A stretch of 64,000 nucleotides of DNA from Epiperipatus broadwayi (Eukaryota; Onychophora; Udeonychophora; Euonychophora; Peripatidae): NCBI GenBank assembly GCA_028023455.1, contig JAQFVV010000349.1:779501-843500 (forward strand). The letters run 5' to 3'. Below the pieces are notes generated by a model. It saw only the letters and a program-made list of their open reading frames with translations. It did no database searches and had not been told where the DNA came from. The translations under genes were made by a program, and so were the position numbers. Below, piece by piece: positions 1-11,402 of this stretch. Positions within the stretch are counted from its first letter, which is position 1. Each line of letters starts with the position of its first letter.

Positions 1-1860
1 AAATAATTAGCTTTTCTAATTCATTATCTATTGAAAATTATTTAAATATTTAACATTGTTAATTCGTATCTACAAATTTGTAGTTTATTCCGGTTTATTC
101 CATACAGCGATTTTATTCATTTGAACATTTGCTATAATTTTATTCAAAAGAATTGCATTACTTCTGTAATTTAACACATAAAATTAATATGTTCATTTAT
201 AGATCCATGATACCAGTAATTCTGATTGTATCTCTGATAAAGCAAATAGTTTAACATCTATAACAAATGATTTTCATTGTTTTTTGAATCACAGTTTGTT
301 TCTCTAAGCTTCAAGTTTATGGAGGGATATTTGAAGGAAAAAATATTGTTTCAAGTCTTTCCTTACATAAATAAGGATGAGACTATTCACAATATTGAGA
401 TGAATATGCATTCTTTGTTGTAGTGAAGAAAATAATTATTTTTACAATAATTTGAAAATAAACAGCTATTTATTGGAAGTTAATGAATATAATTTTCCAA
501 TTTCAGCTATTTACCTTTTAATTTCTACCATTAAGTTCTGCAACATTGTCATTATAGATTCGTTATGATCAGTTTTTGATGTGACAGAGACTTTATTAAC
601 TTCTCTTCTCTGTTCTAATATGTCTAATTCTCTTTCACTTTTCATAATTTGTTTTATTTAGATTTATTATTTTGATTTTAGAAAGGACAAAAAACATAAC
701 TTTCTTCCTAAATTCAATATCTTATACCAAACAGATTGAATAACTTGCTTTTCTCTACTGTGCTTTATATGGTGCCTCCTACAGCTCAATTAAATTTATA
801 TTCATATTCATTTAGATTTATGTAAGAAACCCTTTCAATATAAAATACTGCAATATTATCATTTCTCAATAGTGATTGATTTACCTTTTCACATAAATAT
901 TATCCCAAACTAATGTATTACATTTTTCAACATTCAACTTATATCATGTACAACATAGCTTAAATTTCATGGATATGCTCAAAAGATTTTGTATCATGCT
1001 CTCACTAACAAATTAGAACAATGAATGTCAATGTTTCCACTTATTTTCCAAAATAACTAGGAGACAATACCAATAATAAAATAAGCTGACTTCAAGTACA
1101 TTACATTATTTATTTTACAGTTACTTCTTGAGAACTTAATAATATTTATTAGTAATGGTCCCTCATACCTTTAACATTTTACTAACATGTAGCACATATC
1201 TGGTGCTTTTAAAATCACAATCATAAACTCTTATTTTTTATTATTATATGACAAAAATCCAAGCATCATCATCTGGTACTTTGTCATCACATGTCTCTTT
1301 TGGCATATTTACAAAATATTTTATTATAAAGCACTCTACAATTCTGTCATTTCTCAACTCATGTATTGTTACACCTATTTTTCAGAAAACAATTTGACAA
1401 CCCACTCAAAATTTAAACCCTTAACAAAGCATAATTATAAATTTAAATTTTTTATCTATTGAATTATTAATAAGTTTATTTTAATACTAGTATACACAAA
1501 AATAGCTGATATTAATTGTGATCTTTAACCAATATTTTGACCTTATCTATTTATCAATTTACAATTTTAAATCTCTTATGGGTCATGAATAAATATTCAG
1601 GCCCCTATTAGGCAGCCAAAATATAATGGAAAATGCTGATGAAACAACATTGTCTCATAAATAGCAATATTCCCCTTTTAGATAAGCCAAGAATGTAATT
1701 TACAATTAATAAAATAATGGATGAAAAACTGTGATTTATGAATGCCCATATATTTAAGCAAGCTAGAAATATAATGGAATAATAAAATATTGGTCACCAA
1801 CAATAATAAATAATATGGTAAGTGAAAATTACCAACAACAATATAGAAAATAGTCAAGCA
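1..1860. other. AT-rich non-coding DNA, nothing recognised
   Basis: No open frame of note, no RNA gene and no clear repeat was recognised here. It is probably intron or upstream DNA of the ACE-like gene whose first visible exon lies at 9288, since that exon starts with an acceptor site rather than a start codon. Confidence 0.5.
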
Positions 1861-1861
1861 T

Positions 1862-1945
1862 TTGGTGATCGAGTGGCAGCACAGCTGCCTTACAAGCAGT
1901 TGTTCTGGGTTAGTGGGTTCACTTCCCAGCCAATACTATGACACA
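1862..1945 (+). repeat. old copy of a tRNA-derived SINE
   Basis: The stretch has a degenerate tRNA-like head (GATCGAGTGGCAGC as A-box region, GGGTTCACTTCCC as B-box region) followed by CTATGACAC and an A-rich tail. Apart from scattered substitutions it matches the young SINE on the minus strand at 19619-19727, including the conserved TATGACAC just after the tRNA-like part. It is therefore the same family, older and diverged. It is not a functional tRNA gene: the acceptor and T stems are mispaired. Confidence 0.6.
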
Positions 1946-3814
1946 TGAGAAAAAACAATATAAAAAATAAACCCAACTATTCACTGAATATCTTGGAGAT
2001 TTGGGGTAATCATAAATATAATAGAAAATATTATAACTGAACAGGGCTAGCTGGCCTGCAAGTACCTCATAGATTTGGGTGACCAAATGTAATAAATAAA
2101 ATTATAAATCAAGTAACATTCTTCAGTTATGCACTACATATTTGGGCAATCTAAAATATACTGAATAATTGTTATACTTAGGCAACTAAAAAAAACATTA
2201 ATAAGTAACCAAATAAATGAATTAATTCATAAATGGTTCTATGATAGATTGGATTTACATATGCAATGGACTTGTGAATTTGTAAGATACCAATGGATTC
2301 ATAATAAGTGTTTTTGCTTGGCAGAGAAAATAAAATTCAACAAGTGATGATTTACTTGCTGGTACAATTGTATAATAAAATAGTTTTGTAATGATTTATG
2401 CAATAGATAAATCAAAGTATTTAGGTTAATAATAATATAAATTTATTGAAGTAAACATTAATTCATTGAAGTGGCTAAGTTAAAGAACATAGTTCTAATT
2501 TTACTAACTGCAATCTAATATCATATAATGTATATTTATAATTTACTCCTGCCAGATTGCAATCAATAAAAATGACCTATGATTAAAATTATTAACATAT
2601 AGAGTCATAAAGAGTTAATTACAAATTCTTTCTCACAATAAAAAAAAAATAGATGTAATAAAATTTTAATATTATTTTATATATATATATATATATTATC
2701 ATTTGAATCAAGTAATGTTTTTTTAATAATTATTATTAAATAATTTAAATAAATTATATAGAATATTATTTATGTTTAAATTTAGATTTGTTTTTAAAAA
2801 AATATTTTAATAATTGATTTAAGCCATAATTACTTGAGTCTATTATTTAAGTCTATATCAAATGATAAGATAAAACTCCATTAATTAAGATTATTAATAA
2901 AAAAGACTTTGATAAATATTTTATCATTAAGCTACTATTATACTTTTAACTATTATTAATAAGTGAAATTTTTTTTCAAATAGATAATTTAAAAGAAAAT
3001 TTTCCCTTAGCATCTGTTACAAAGTTTAGCTTTTGTAGGGCTCCATGAACATTTGTATCCTTAAATGATATTCAACTATTCCATCTGTCAATATTTCAAT
3101 TTATCATGGCAGTTAAGCATAGTGTTTGTTGTTGTAATCATTCTGTTTTGATTATAAAAATATCAAATGAGAGAAAGTTTTGTGTTCCTTCCTTCCTATG
3201 TAATCTTTCTATTCACAGTACATATTTCCTTGCTGTAAGTTCATAATCTATTTGTAAAAATAAAATAAATCACAAATTTTTAAGCAAAAGAAAGCATTAC
3301 ATTCTTCTTACTAAATTTGTTTTTGTAGCTATGATTATATAAAACAGTCTTTTTCTTTTCCCTTTTGTAATTATTTTTTTCTAATCTTAATAAGGCATTG
3401 TTGTCATTTGACATAACTTCATAAGAATTCTTTCATTTTTAAATTTAATAAATAAAGTATCCATTCCCTCTACATTTATTTTAAATTAATAAACTTATTT
3501 ATTAAATATAAATCCTTTAATTGTTTTCTTTATTTAGTTACTCATAAACTATAAAGGGAGCTATAGATTATAACATGTGTACATCACAATATATATACAC
3601 AGTAAAATAAATGAATCTCCTCTCTTACATTAGTATATTTTATTCCAGATATAAAATCACTAAAGCTAACTTTTTTTACATAAATATGAAGTAAACCATT
3701 CAATTGACTAGCATGGTTAAATACAGTGGTAAAATGGCAAACATATCAAAGTATATAATATTAAGACAATGTATTTCCCAGAAAGTTTGCTAGTTTTCAT
3801 TTATTGTATATGTA
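1946..3814. other. AT-rich non-coding DNA with an (AT)n tract
   Basis: No gene is visible. An (AT)n microsatellite lies near 2678-2697. The rest is AT-rich DNA without a recognised element. Confidence 0.5.
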
Positions 3815-4200
3815 TTAAATGGATTGTCCAGTACATGAAGGGTCAGATTGACCTTAGGTCAACATGGGTGTGACAAAAATCTCAGCCTAAGGGTGGCCTT
3901 TGAGCATTCCATCATCAGATTTTCAATTGGATGGATGGTTGAAGAGTTGGAGTGTGGAATAGATTGAAGCCTGTCTATTAAAGTATGAGTATTGTCTATC
4001 TTAATATATATCTGAGCACTTATAGCATATATGTGTAGAGATAGTAATTTGGAGAACTGATAATTGCTGGTTTAGCATGAAATACGTATATTGGTGATTA
4101 TTTATCTTTTCAACATATATGTGTTCAAGAGTATCAGTGTTATGAGATGGAGTGGAGAGTGGTGGGTCATGTGAAAGTCTGTGCTTATATACCCTATATA
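3815..4200 (+). repeat. repeat R1, copy a (full-length-like)
   Basis: This about 390-bp unit aligns by eye along its whole length with 18363-18760. Both begin with a variant of TGTACATGAGGGGTC, contain CCATCATCAGATTTTCAAT and GCCTGTCCATTAAAG, then a hammerhead-like block, and end with a segment resembling a tRNA B box (TGTTCAAATCCC in other copies). Further copies or part-copies lie at 23455-23525, 34075-34385, 58155-58443, 59334-59575 and 62020-62400. I do not recognise R1 as a named family. It has no coding capacity and looks like a short non-autonomous element. Confidence 0.7.
4051..4094 (+). ncRNA. hammerhead-like motif in R1 copy a (decayed)
   Basis: Read 5' to 3' the block has CUGAUAA, a hairpin UUGCUGG UUUAGCA, then GAAA, AUACGUAU and AUUGG. 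This is the order of a type I hammerhead, but core position 8 is A instead of G, and the 5' strand of stem I is weak. The sequence after GAAA is a perfect self-complementary AUACGUAU, as expected for a very short stem III that could pair between two molecules. This copy is probably inactive. Confidence 0.45.
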
Positions 4201-5847
4201 TGATACTAAGTTTGTAATTATTAATCTATGAGGGACAATCATTAATGTATTAACTAAATATTCAATATGTTTTGTAATCTGAAATTATTTAGCCAGTGTA
4301 GGTAATATTATTAGTAGTGTTTAATTCTGTGCAACTATTATAGCAATTCTTTTTTAAATTATAGATTAATCTAGAGACAATTGAGGCAGGCTAAATTTCA
4401 TGCTAAACATAGCAATATAATATGCTCAGGGTTATACTATATAGTTAATCAAATGATCAATTCAAAATCTAAGCTAGTTCTTATATGCTGCTTTAAGAGA
4501 AATGCATTAAGTCAAAGGTAAACTTCAAATAAAAAAAAGAGTTCTAATACTCTGGTTATAAACAAGATATCAGGAGGAGAGTTTTCTAATACTCTCTCTT
4601 TGAAACAACAACTCTTAAAATCTTACACAGCACATTACACAAAAGGTTAGGTTACTCTCAATACTCTTCATCTAACACATCTTTTAAAATATAATTAAAT
4701 CTTACAATGATTTTCTAAATAATCAGATTCCAGGCACAGCAAATTCTTGCTCAAAATAACTTGGGTCTTTTAAGATATGAAATGTTTAGAAGTTTCTATA
4801 TTATTTTATGAAAAGAAGTATAGTATTTATCTGCATTTTTTTAGAATTGATACAGGGTGTTTTGACAAACAATTAGTGGTTCAGGAAAATATTTTATTAA
4901 GAAATCCTGTAGTGATAGGAATATATTTAATATTTAATATAATACAATTAAAGTAAGCCTGTATGTTCATGATACATGGACAGGTGGATTTTTCATAAAT
5001 CTGTGAGAGCTTAAAGAGAAATTAAAATAGAAATTAAGGTAGACACAAGAAAAATGTGGCATTAAGTACATATCCATGCTATCATTATTTCTTATAGTTC
5101 TAGAAGATGTCAATCCCTCACTTTTAATCATTACTATCACACTGGTTCCTACATCATATTTGATAATTGTAAAGTTGAGTAAAGAATAATAGATAGACTC
5201 ACAACTGATGTCAAGAATTTAGTTAATGCAAACATTAAATATTAAATAAATAAAACATTAAAAGAGTGTTTTAAATAAAGATTTGAGGAATGTTTTTATA
5301 TTCCAATTTTAAGAGATCAAATTATAGAGAGTATGGTTTAGTGATATGAAATGTGATGATGAAAATAAAGCCTATTTCTGATGTATATTATTAGAAATAA
5401 TATCAAAGAATACCATATTACACATAATATTAAAATAATTATATGTTTATTTTATAATTAAACATATGCATAAAGCACATAACAAGTTATAGAGTTATAA
5501 TGAGGTCATTCTATTATAGAATATTGAAAGTAAATAAATAATGATAGGAGAACATATTTTTATGAAATGTAGAATATAACATATAAGTTGCCTACATTAT
5601 TAATATGTTTAGTATAGAAAGATTATGGAATGTCATAATGTTAGAAAATTTAAGGTGAAATATATTATTTTATAATAGTAAATAATTTTGAAGTATAAAT
5701 TATTTACTTTTCTTATGAATAGTTTTTTTTAATGTTAATTTTTTAAATTTTATAATCTGTTTTAATATTTTTTTTAATATAATATTTGTAATTTTTAGAT
5801 TTTATATTGTTGTTATAAATATTATTTATTAAGCATAAGCAATTCGT
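4201..5847. other. AT-rich non-coding DNA
   Basis: No gene or well-defined element was recognised. Short local near-repeats of the type GAGTTCTAATACTCT lie near 4540-4610. Confidence 0.45.
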
Positions 5848-6123
5848 AATTAAAGTGAAAGATTGAAAACCTCTTGCATGCACTTTCACAATGCTTATAT
5901 GACAACCAATCAGATGTAATGATGACTGTATAGGGAACTCTTAAGTCACAACACAAGATAGAGATTTTATAAGAAAAAGGTGGTTCCACCTTTCTCTTTA
6001 CTTAAATTTCTATCTTATATTGTGACGTGAGAGCTCCCTATACAGTCATCATTACATTTGATTGGATGTCATATAAGCATTCTAAAAGTGCATGTGAGAG
6101 GTTTTCAACATTTCACTTTAATT
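5848..6123. mobile_element. palindromic MITE / fold-back element, about 276 bp
   Basis: The two halves are imperfect reverse complements from the ends (AATTAAAGTGAAA on the left, TTTCACTTTAATT on the right) to a centre near 5985, where GGTGG meets CCACC. Shared blocks include CTCTTGCATGCAC against GTGCATGTGAGAG and CTATACAGTCATCATTACAT on the right arm against its complement on the left. There is no coding capacity. The arms differ at scattered positions, so this is not an assembly artefact. Superfamily is unknown, and no convincing target-site duplication was seen. Confidence 0.7.
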
Positions 6124-6984
6124 GTTGTTATAATAAATTGTTGTTTATAATTAACGAAGTGTGTATAGTTTTTTTCTTATTATGTCCAAGTCATTATGCA
6201 TCATCCTAATCATGCCATTGTAATAATTAAATATATTTGACCATTATTGCACATAATCTAAATAAAATAATGAATAATAAACATATTGTTTGTTAAAGAT
6301 ATTTTATAGTGAATGTAAAAGTTAAGTAATGCAAATTTTTATTTATTTGATTCAATGGTTATAGTAAATATTTATATCTAAAATGCTATATTAACAATAA
6401 AAGGATTAGATATGATACAAATTATTTTCAAATTTATTTATGATAATAAATATTGAGTATTATTAGTTCATAATTTTAACTTAGTTTTAGCTTAATTTAC
6501 AAGTAAATTAGTTAATGATTTTAAAATGGAAGAATTAGTGAGTATATTTGGTTCTTAATTATTATTATTTTTATATAGCTAGATGTATATACAATCCTTC
6601 ATTACATGTAGTTATATTAATTAATTAATTAATTTTAAAAAAATAATAATACTGACCTGAGATTTTAATTGAGTTATAAAATATTATTCAAGGATGATAG
6701 GATTATTTTATTAAATAAATAAATATAAATAGTATGATAATTCAGTTTAAGAAATGTTAATATTAAATATAATTTAAGTTTTTTAAGTGTGAGTCATGGG
6801 AATATCATTAATATTTTGGAGAATAGTGTGTAGTTATATTCCTATGCCATTGGGGGTATGCCTTTTGGTGTATTCTTAATGTTAAAAAAAGAGAGTATCT
6901 TACTGGATTTTTCTGAATAATATGTCTCATGATTTGTAAATTATATTAAACCATTTATTAGGATTAAGGTTGAGCTAATAATTA
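6124..6984. other. AT-rich non-coding DNA
   Basis: Nothing recognised apart from short low-complexity tracts. Confidence 0.45.
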
Positions 6985-7665
6985 GTATGTAATGTTATAA
7001 TTAACTATTAGTTAGTCTTCCTGTTTAAAGAGGTTTATTTAAACTTTTTTAAATTAATAATTTCACTCTTGTGATCTTGTGATCAAGTTGCAATCTTCAA
7101 CCTCTATATAAACATATTGGGCCATATTAATAAGTTTTATTAGTCATTTATTAGACTAGAGATTATCCAGAAAAAATTACACTATAGAAATATTATTCAA
7201 TATTAGACCATATATTAAGGTGGATTTCCAACTTTATTGTTTAAAGGAGATTGCCTTGACAACAGATTAAGATTGTTGATTGTTATTGATATTAGAATTG
7301 TTTCAGTGTTGACTGCTTTCATGTATTTACATTATTTACCTATCTAGCCATGGATGTCATTAACTTTGTTATCTAAGTAATACATAGTTGGAGTGCAATT
7401 TGAAAGTTACAATTGACTATTTGTTAGTTTACATTCAGACCAGATTATATTTACCTGTTTAATGAGGTTTATTTAAACTTCTTTGAATTAATAATTTCAC
7501 CTTTTGTAGTCAAATTGCAACCTTTAGATTGTATATAAACATATTATACTATATATAAAGGTGGGGTTTCATTTTTATTGCTTAAAGGAAGTTGTGCCTT
7601 GATGGCAGATTGAGGTTGTTAATTATTATTGATATTGATATTATTTAAGTGTTTACTGCTTTTAT
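6985..7665. repeat. local tandem duplication, two diverged units
   Basis: Blocks recur in the same order: CTGTTTAA-GAGGTTTATTTAAAC at 7021 and 7455, TATATAAACATATT near 7106 and 7530, then AAGGTGG near 7217 and 7558 followed by similar text around TTGCCTTGA. The offset is about 434 bp at the start and about 341 bp at the end. About 93 bp is extra in the first unit, and it corresponds to an R2-like insertion (about 7110-7205). No coding potential is apparent. Confidence 0.6.
7110..7205 (-). repeat. repeat R2 fragment inside the first tandem unit
   Basis: TTAGTCATTTATTAGACTAG, AGATTATCCA and ACACTATAGAAATATTATTC resemble the ends of the two R2 copies at 23125-23345 and 23490-23700. It accounts for the length difference between the two tandem units at 6985-7665. 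Confidence 0.5.
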
Positions 7666-7727
7666 ATATTGATATATATATAACATGTTTTGCGTGTTCA
7701 CCCATATAAGATTTTAGTTTAAAAATG

Positions 7728-7765
7728 CCAATGTTTTGAATTGATCACACAAGCCCTCAACTTGG
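7728..7765 (-). ncRNA. hammerhead-like motif in the left PLE-B arm (weak)
   Basis: On the minus strand CCAA is followed by GUUGAGGG, a hairpin CUUG UGUGAU CAA, a changed AAAA in place of GAAA, and CAUUGG that can close on CCAA. The layout resembles a type I hammerhead, but the core is degraded. It is the inverted counterpart of 9078-9115. Confidence 0.3.
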
Positions 7766-8009
7766 AAATGAAAACGATATAATTGTAGAGGCACTATAAA
7801 CAGTGTTAATAAAAATAGTTGTAGAGGCACTGGAAAATCCGCAACTGAAAAATAGGTATATAAAATTAACAAATAATAATAAATAAATAAATAAAAATTC
7901 AGGGAAATTTGTTTTTTTTTTTTAATTTTAAATAGGATGAAGTTTACATGTGTTATGTTTGTTGATTCCAATTGATGAAGCTTTGAATATCACTTCTCAA
8001 TGATGCAAT

Positions 8010-8932
8010 TTGCCTGACTATATTTTTGCTTTGGCTAAACATTGTCTTGCAAACATATATTTCATATATGATAGACAATATTATAAACAAACTTTTGGTA
8101 CTCCTATGGATTCTCCTATTTCAGGAGTAATAACTGATTTGTTTATGGAACATATAAAAATTTATGCTAACACATTTGTTATCTGGCAACATGGTAGAAA
8201 TAAATTGGAAGATTTTTTTATCACATTTAAATAATATCCATCCTAGTATTACATATACAATGGAAATAGAATCTGATGGGAAACTTTCCTTTCTTGATGT
8301 TCTTATCACCAAGTAACAAAATAATTTTTTGTCATTCTCAGTTTTCAGAAAAGCTACACATACTGATGGGTACCTCCAATTTTCATCCAGCTCAGATTTT
8401 TTTCTGTGGCCAAACATTATTTTCCAGAGCTGGTTATAATAAAATTATACATCAAGCCTTTTTTCAAGCTAAAAATACAAATAAATCACAAAAAGAAGAA
8501 TCAATTATTAGGGTTTTAAAGGAATCACAGGCAGTATCAGATGTATCCTAAAACACTATGACATAAAGACAGCATATGCTCTTTATCAAAAAATTAGTAA
8601 TTCATTCAATCCCTCTGGAGACTCAAGCATTTTATAAAATTTCATGTGGTGTTTGTGAGTCTTTTTATGTAGGTATGAATAATCATCACATCAATGCTAG
8701 AAGAGATAAACATGCTAATGCAGTCAAACAACATTCATCATCATCAGCACTCTCGATCCTTGCTATGAATTCAGATCACAATATTGAGTTTTCTAAGACC
8801 AGTATCCTATCCAGATGTGAAAACCTACACCAATGTAAGATCAGAGAAACTATTGAGATACTAAAAAGATCAAATTGTATCAACAAACATGATGACACAT
8901 ATAAACTTCCCCCTATTTGGAAAGCTTTTTAA
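8010..8932 (+). pseudogene. Penelope-like RT C-terminal part plus GIY-YIG remnant
   Basis: Three overlapping open pieces in shifted frames (8010-8234, about 8270-8551, 8576-8932) read as one broken Penelope protein. The first contains YYKQTFGTPMDSPIS and a DLFMEHI-like helix, matching the conserved QxxGTPMGSPISP block of Penelope RTs. The second, in another frame, contains GKLSFLDVLITK and a THTDGYL-like block, typical of the region after the catalytic motif. The third has KISCGVCESFYVG, a GIY-YIG-type core, and a late IRETIEI segment. The YxDD motif is not in an open frame, stop codons and frameshifts separate the pieces, and the N-terminal half is missing. It is a fossil. Confidence 0.7.
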
Positions 8933-9077
8933 AAACAAATTTCCCTGAATTTTTATCTGTTTATTATTATTTTTCAATTTTATACACCTATTTTTCAGTT
9001 GTGGAATTTTTAGTGCCTTTAGAACTATTTTTATTAACACTGTTTATAGCGCCTCTACAATTATATAGTTTTCATTT

Positions 9078-9115
9078 CCCAGTTGAGGACTTGTGTTATC
9101 AAGTTGAAACATTGG
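9078..9115 (+). ncRNA. hammerhead-like motif in the right PLE-B arm (candidate)
   Basis: CCCAG is followed by UUGAGGA (canonical core is CUGANGA), a hairpin CUUG UGUUAU CAAG, two U residues, GAAA, then CAUUGG. Order and spacing match a minimal type I hammerhead except for U at position 3 and extra bases beside stem II. With position 8 still G, a U-G wobble would replace the usual 3-8 pair. Activity is doubtful. Confidence 0.35.
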
Positions 9116-9287
9116 AATTTTTAAACTAAAATCCTACACAGATGAACCCACAAAACATGTTTTTTTTTTTATATAACTGCAACCTATGAAAACATTTGTA
9201 TGAACATATATATATATTTCAGTATTTAAACATTTGTCTTAATAAGTATTTGTTTGTTTCATTAATTAATTGAATTATTATTACTAG

Positions 9288-9446
9288 GTGGCAGCAACAT
9301 TGAGGCAAGCTAATTTCCAGAAGGAAGCCTGGGTTAATGCATCTAAATTTCCTTGGCATACATTCAAAAATGAAACATTAATTCGATTATATAAATTAAT
9401 AGCTAATCATCGTAAAGTTTCTGTGGAAGAAGATAAACTTAAAGAG
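9288..9446 (+). CDS. exon of an ACE-family peptidyl-dipeptidase (first exon seen)
   Basis: A 53-codon exon, phase 0 at both ends. It opens after TTATTACTAG and closes at the consensus donor GAG|GTAAGT. The peptide (start VAATLRQANF, end VSVEEDKLKE) has the helical, N-glycosylation-rich character of the N-terminal lid of M2 peptidases (NAS and NET sequons near residues 18 and 29). Its last residues lead directly into the next exon, whose start LSSILADMETIYS is a hallmark of the ACE family. The family cleaves C-terminal dipeptides from oligopeptides outside the cell or at its surface. The zinc site lies several exons downstream, outside the window. The exon has no start codon of its own: GTG at 9288 is an internal valine. 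On its own this exon is the weakest of the three; phase continuity supports it. Confidence 0.8.
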
Positions 9447-9989
9447 GTAAGTTATTTATTTAATGGTATGTCAAAGTTTTTAATGCATTTATCTATATAA
9501 AAACAAAATATTATACACATACATTAACTCTAGAGTGATTGTTATGCATTTAACAAGTGATGTCATAAATAGTAGTCTCTTTTATTATAAAAAATAAAAT
9601 TAGAATGTCAACTATGTATATATTCTTGTCTCGTTATGTTTTAAACTATTTAATCTGTAAAGTTATTTTTTTAATTTTATGTAATACAAGTTTAAATCTG
9701 TGTTTAAAATTTACAATTTCCTTTTTTTATTGTGATATTAATGCTTAAAGTGTATAAATCTATTTTCTGAATCATGCTACCATATTTTTAATAGCTATAG
9801 TTTGAATTTATACATTTGTAGTTGTGGAACTGATTATATAGCTATTATTCTGTTTGTCCTTATTATTATAGTTGTAGTTGTTGTTGCTGTTCCTGGTAGT
9901 ATTGTTCATTTATTTAATATATACATTTTTTTAGATAGTTTAATTATTATTAATAAAATATCACAATGGCAACTATAAAGAATATAACT

Positions 9990-10800
9990 AGAGATAGACC
10001 CACTAGAGACTTTATTTAATCCTTTAATTCTGACACTATAGCCATAGATTGGACAGTCATTAATTGTGGTTAATCGTTTATGATACTCCACATCTACATA
10101 AATCATTGATTGTTAAATCTTATCTATAAAATCGATAAATGCAATGACTGTATCCTAAATCTGTTGATAAGACTCCAATTGAATGTAGGAAGATCAACCC
10201 CTTATGGCTTTATTTTTAGACTTGAAAAATAAATTTGTTTTGAATTTCATCCGAATTCAATTTTTGCATTATAATTTTTTGATTGTAGATTCTTAGTTTA
10301 ATATCCAGGAGGGGGGCTTTTAGATGTGTCTTAAATAGTGAAATTTTATCTTGAGTGTTAACAAATCTATTATACTTTAATAGCTTTTATTGTGAAGATA
10401 CTTTTCTTCTGATATCTGATAGAGGAATATGTGAAAGAACGGGAATTTAGTGCAAAAGAGTAGATTTGAATGTGAGAACTAAATTAAGAACTAGTATTTA
10501 CTAGCAAATTATATTAGTGCTATTAAAGCTGCTTGCAAAATTCTTGTATTACAATTCAAAGAAATATTAGCCAGTCTTGGAAAGAAATTATTTTTATTTT
10601 TAGAAATTAATTTTCGATAACTGGTGAAAAAAATTAACTTATGCTCCAAAATTACTTCTAAATGCATGGAGAGGATTGTGTTTTAGTTTATTATTTCAAA
10701 ATATTATACTAAAGTTACCAGTTGTTTTTCTATTGCTTAATTGAAAAATTGAACATACAGTCTTATAGATTAGAAATAAGATCTCAATCTTGAAAAATAT
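9990..10800 (-). pseudogene. possible fossil LINE C-terminus (RNase H-like to zinc-knuckle-like), low confidence
   Basis: On the minus strand, broken frames give ILQAALIALI, reminiscent of the DSQAALKAL helix of LINE RNase H domains. Downstream come LGYSHCIYRF and LTINDLCRCG followed by TIN-H, reminiscent of the C-x-CG...H-C end of Jockey/I-type proteins. Stops interrupt it throughout. Order and spacing fit, but each match is short and chance resemblance is possible. Confidence 0.28.
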
Positions 10801-11155
10801 TTTCAATCTTTTTATATCTTTATTTAGATACTTTCCTATTTTAGGAAAATATCTCTTGTGAGATATCAAAGCAATATCTTTAGCATAAATAAATTTATTG
10901 CAGTCATTTTTGGAAGATCACTGACATGTATATGTGAGAGAATTGAATTCTCTGCTAGATCGTTCTGTAAAATTTAGCATCTAGTATGATTACTATTTAG
11001 TTCACTTAAATTTTTCTATTAGAGAGCATTTTGTCTAATAAAATTATTATTATTATTATTACGTTTCAAAGAAAATAACTTTATTGATGACCATAGGGTT
11101 ACATTTGCCATAAGACACTTCGTATACATATTTGTATCGGTGATGTACAAAAAAA

Positions 11156-11156
<1 letters not shown>

Positions 11157-11193
<37 letters not shown>

Positions 11194-11202
11194 TACTATT
11201 AT

Positions 11203-11259
<57 letters not shown>
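11157..11259. repeat. (ATT)n/(ACT)n microsatellite
   Basis: About 100 bp of ATT repeats grading into ACT/TAC repeats. It abuts the 3' end of the PLE-A fragment at 11260-11984, whose own open frame also starts in an (ATT)n(ATC)n run at 11905-11945. A shorter (ATT)n lies at 11041-11061. Confidence 0.9.
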
Positions 11260-11318
11260 GCTAAAATTAATAGCTGAGATGAAACTATAAGTTTATTATT
11301 AGTAAGCTTCTATTTTAT

Positions 11319-11364
11319 GGACTTTAGCGCTTTCGGAGCCCTTACTGCTCCATAATCATAGTCC
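11319..11364 (-). ncRNA. minimal hammerhead-like motif, PLE-A type
   Basis: On the minus strand: stem I GGACU, core AUGAUUA, one U, stem II GGAGC with loop AGUAAGG and GCUCC, then GAAA, GCGCU, AA and stem I closure AGUCC. This is the strand order of a type I hammerhead. Compared with CUGANGA, position 3 is A and position 8 is U, so the 3-8 pair is kept as A-U. AGCGCU after GAA is self-complementary, which suits a stem III formed between two molecules. The extra U before stem II is the main departure. Stem II is perfectly paired here. Confidence 0.6.
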
Positions 11365-11402
11365 TTTTTACAGGCTGTTGATTCTATGCAAATGCATGCA
11401 AA

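Larger units (their letters stand above)
7682..9163 (+). mobile_element. Penelope-like element PLE-B with inverted terminal arms
   Basis: A retroelement remnant of about 1.5 kb. The core (8010-8932) carries the end of a Penelope-type reverse transcriptase and a GIY-YIG endonuclease remnant on the + strand. It is flanked by inverted arms of about 240 bp, 7682-7922 and 8926-9163. These match as reverse complements at roughly 85 percent by eye, from ACATGTTTTG at the outside to CAGGGAAATTTGTTTT at the inside. The right arm is the normal 3' end; the left arm is an inverted copy of it that replaces the 5' part. Such rearranged terminal repeats are known for Penelope-like elements. The element ends about 125 bp before the first ACE exon. 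Confidence 0.75.

Noticed and set aside
6027-6209. 60-codon open frame
   Set aside because: Lies in one arm of a palindromic MITE and runs past its end; no coding features.
6985-7665. CRISPR-like array or satellite
   Set aside because: Only two diverged units of several hundred bp, no regular spacers, and a eukaryotic context.
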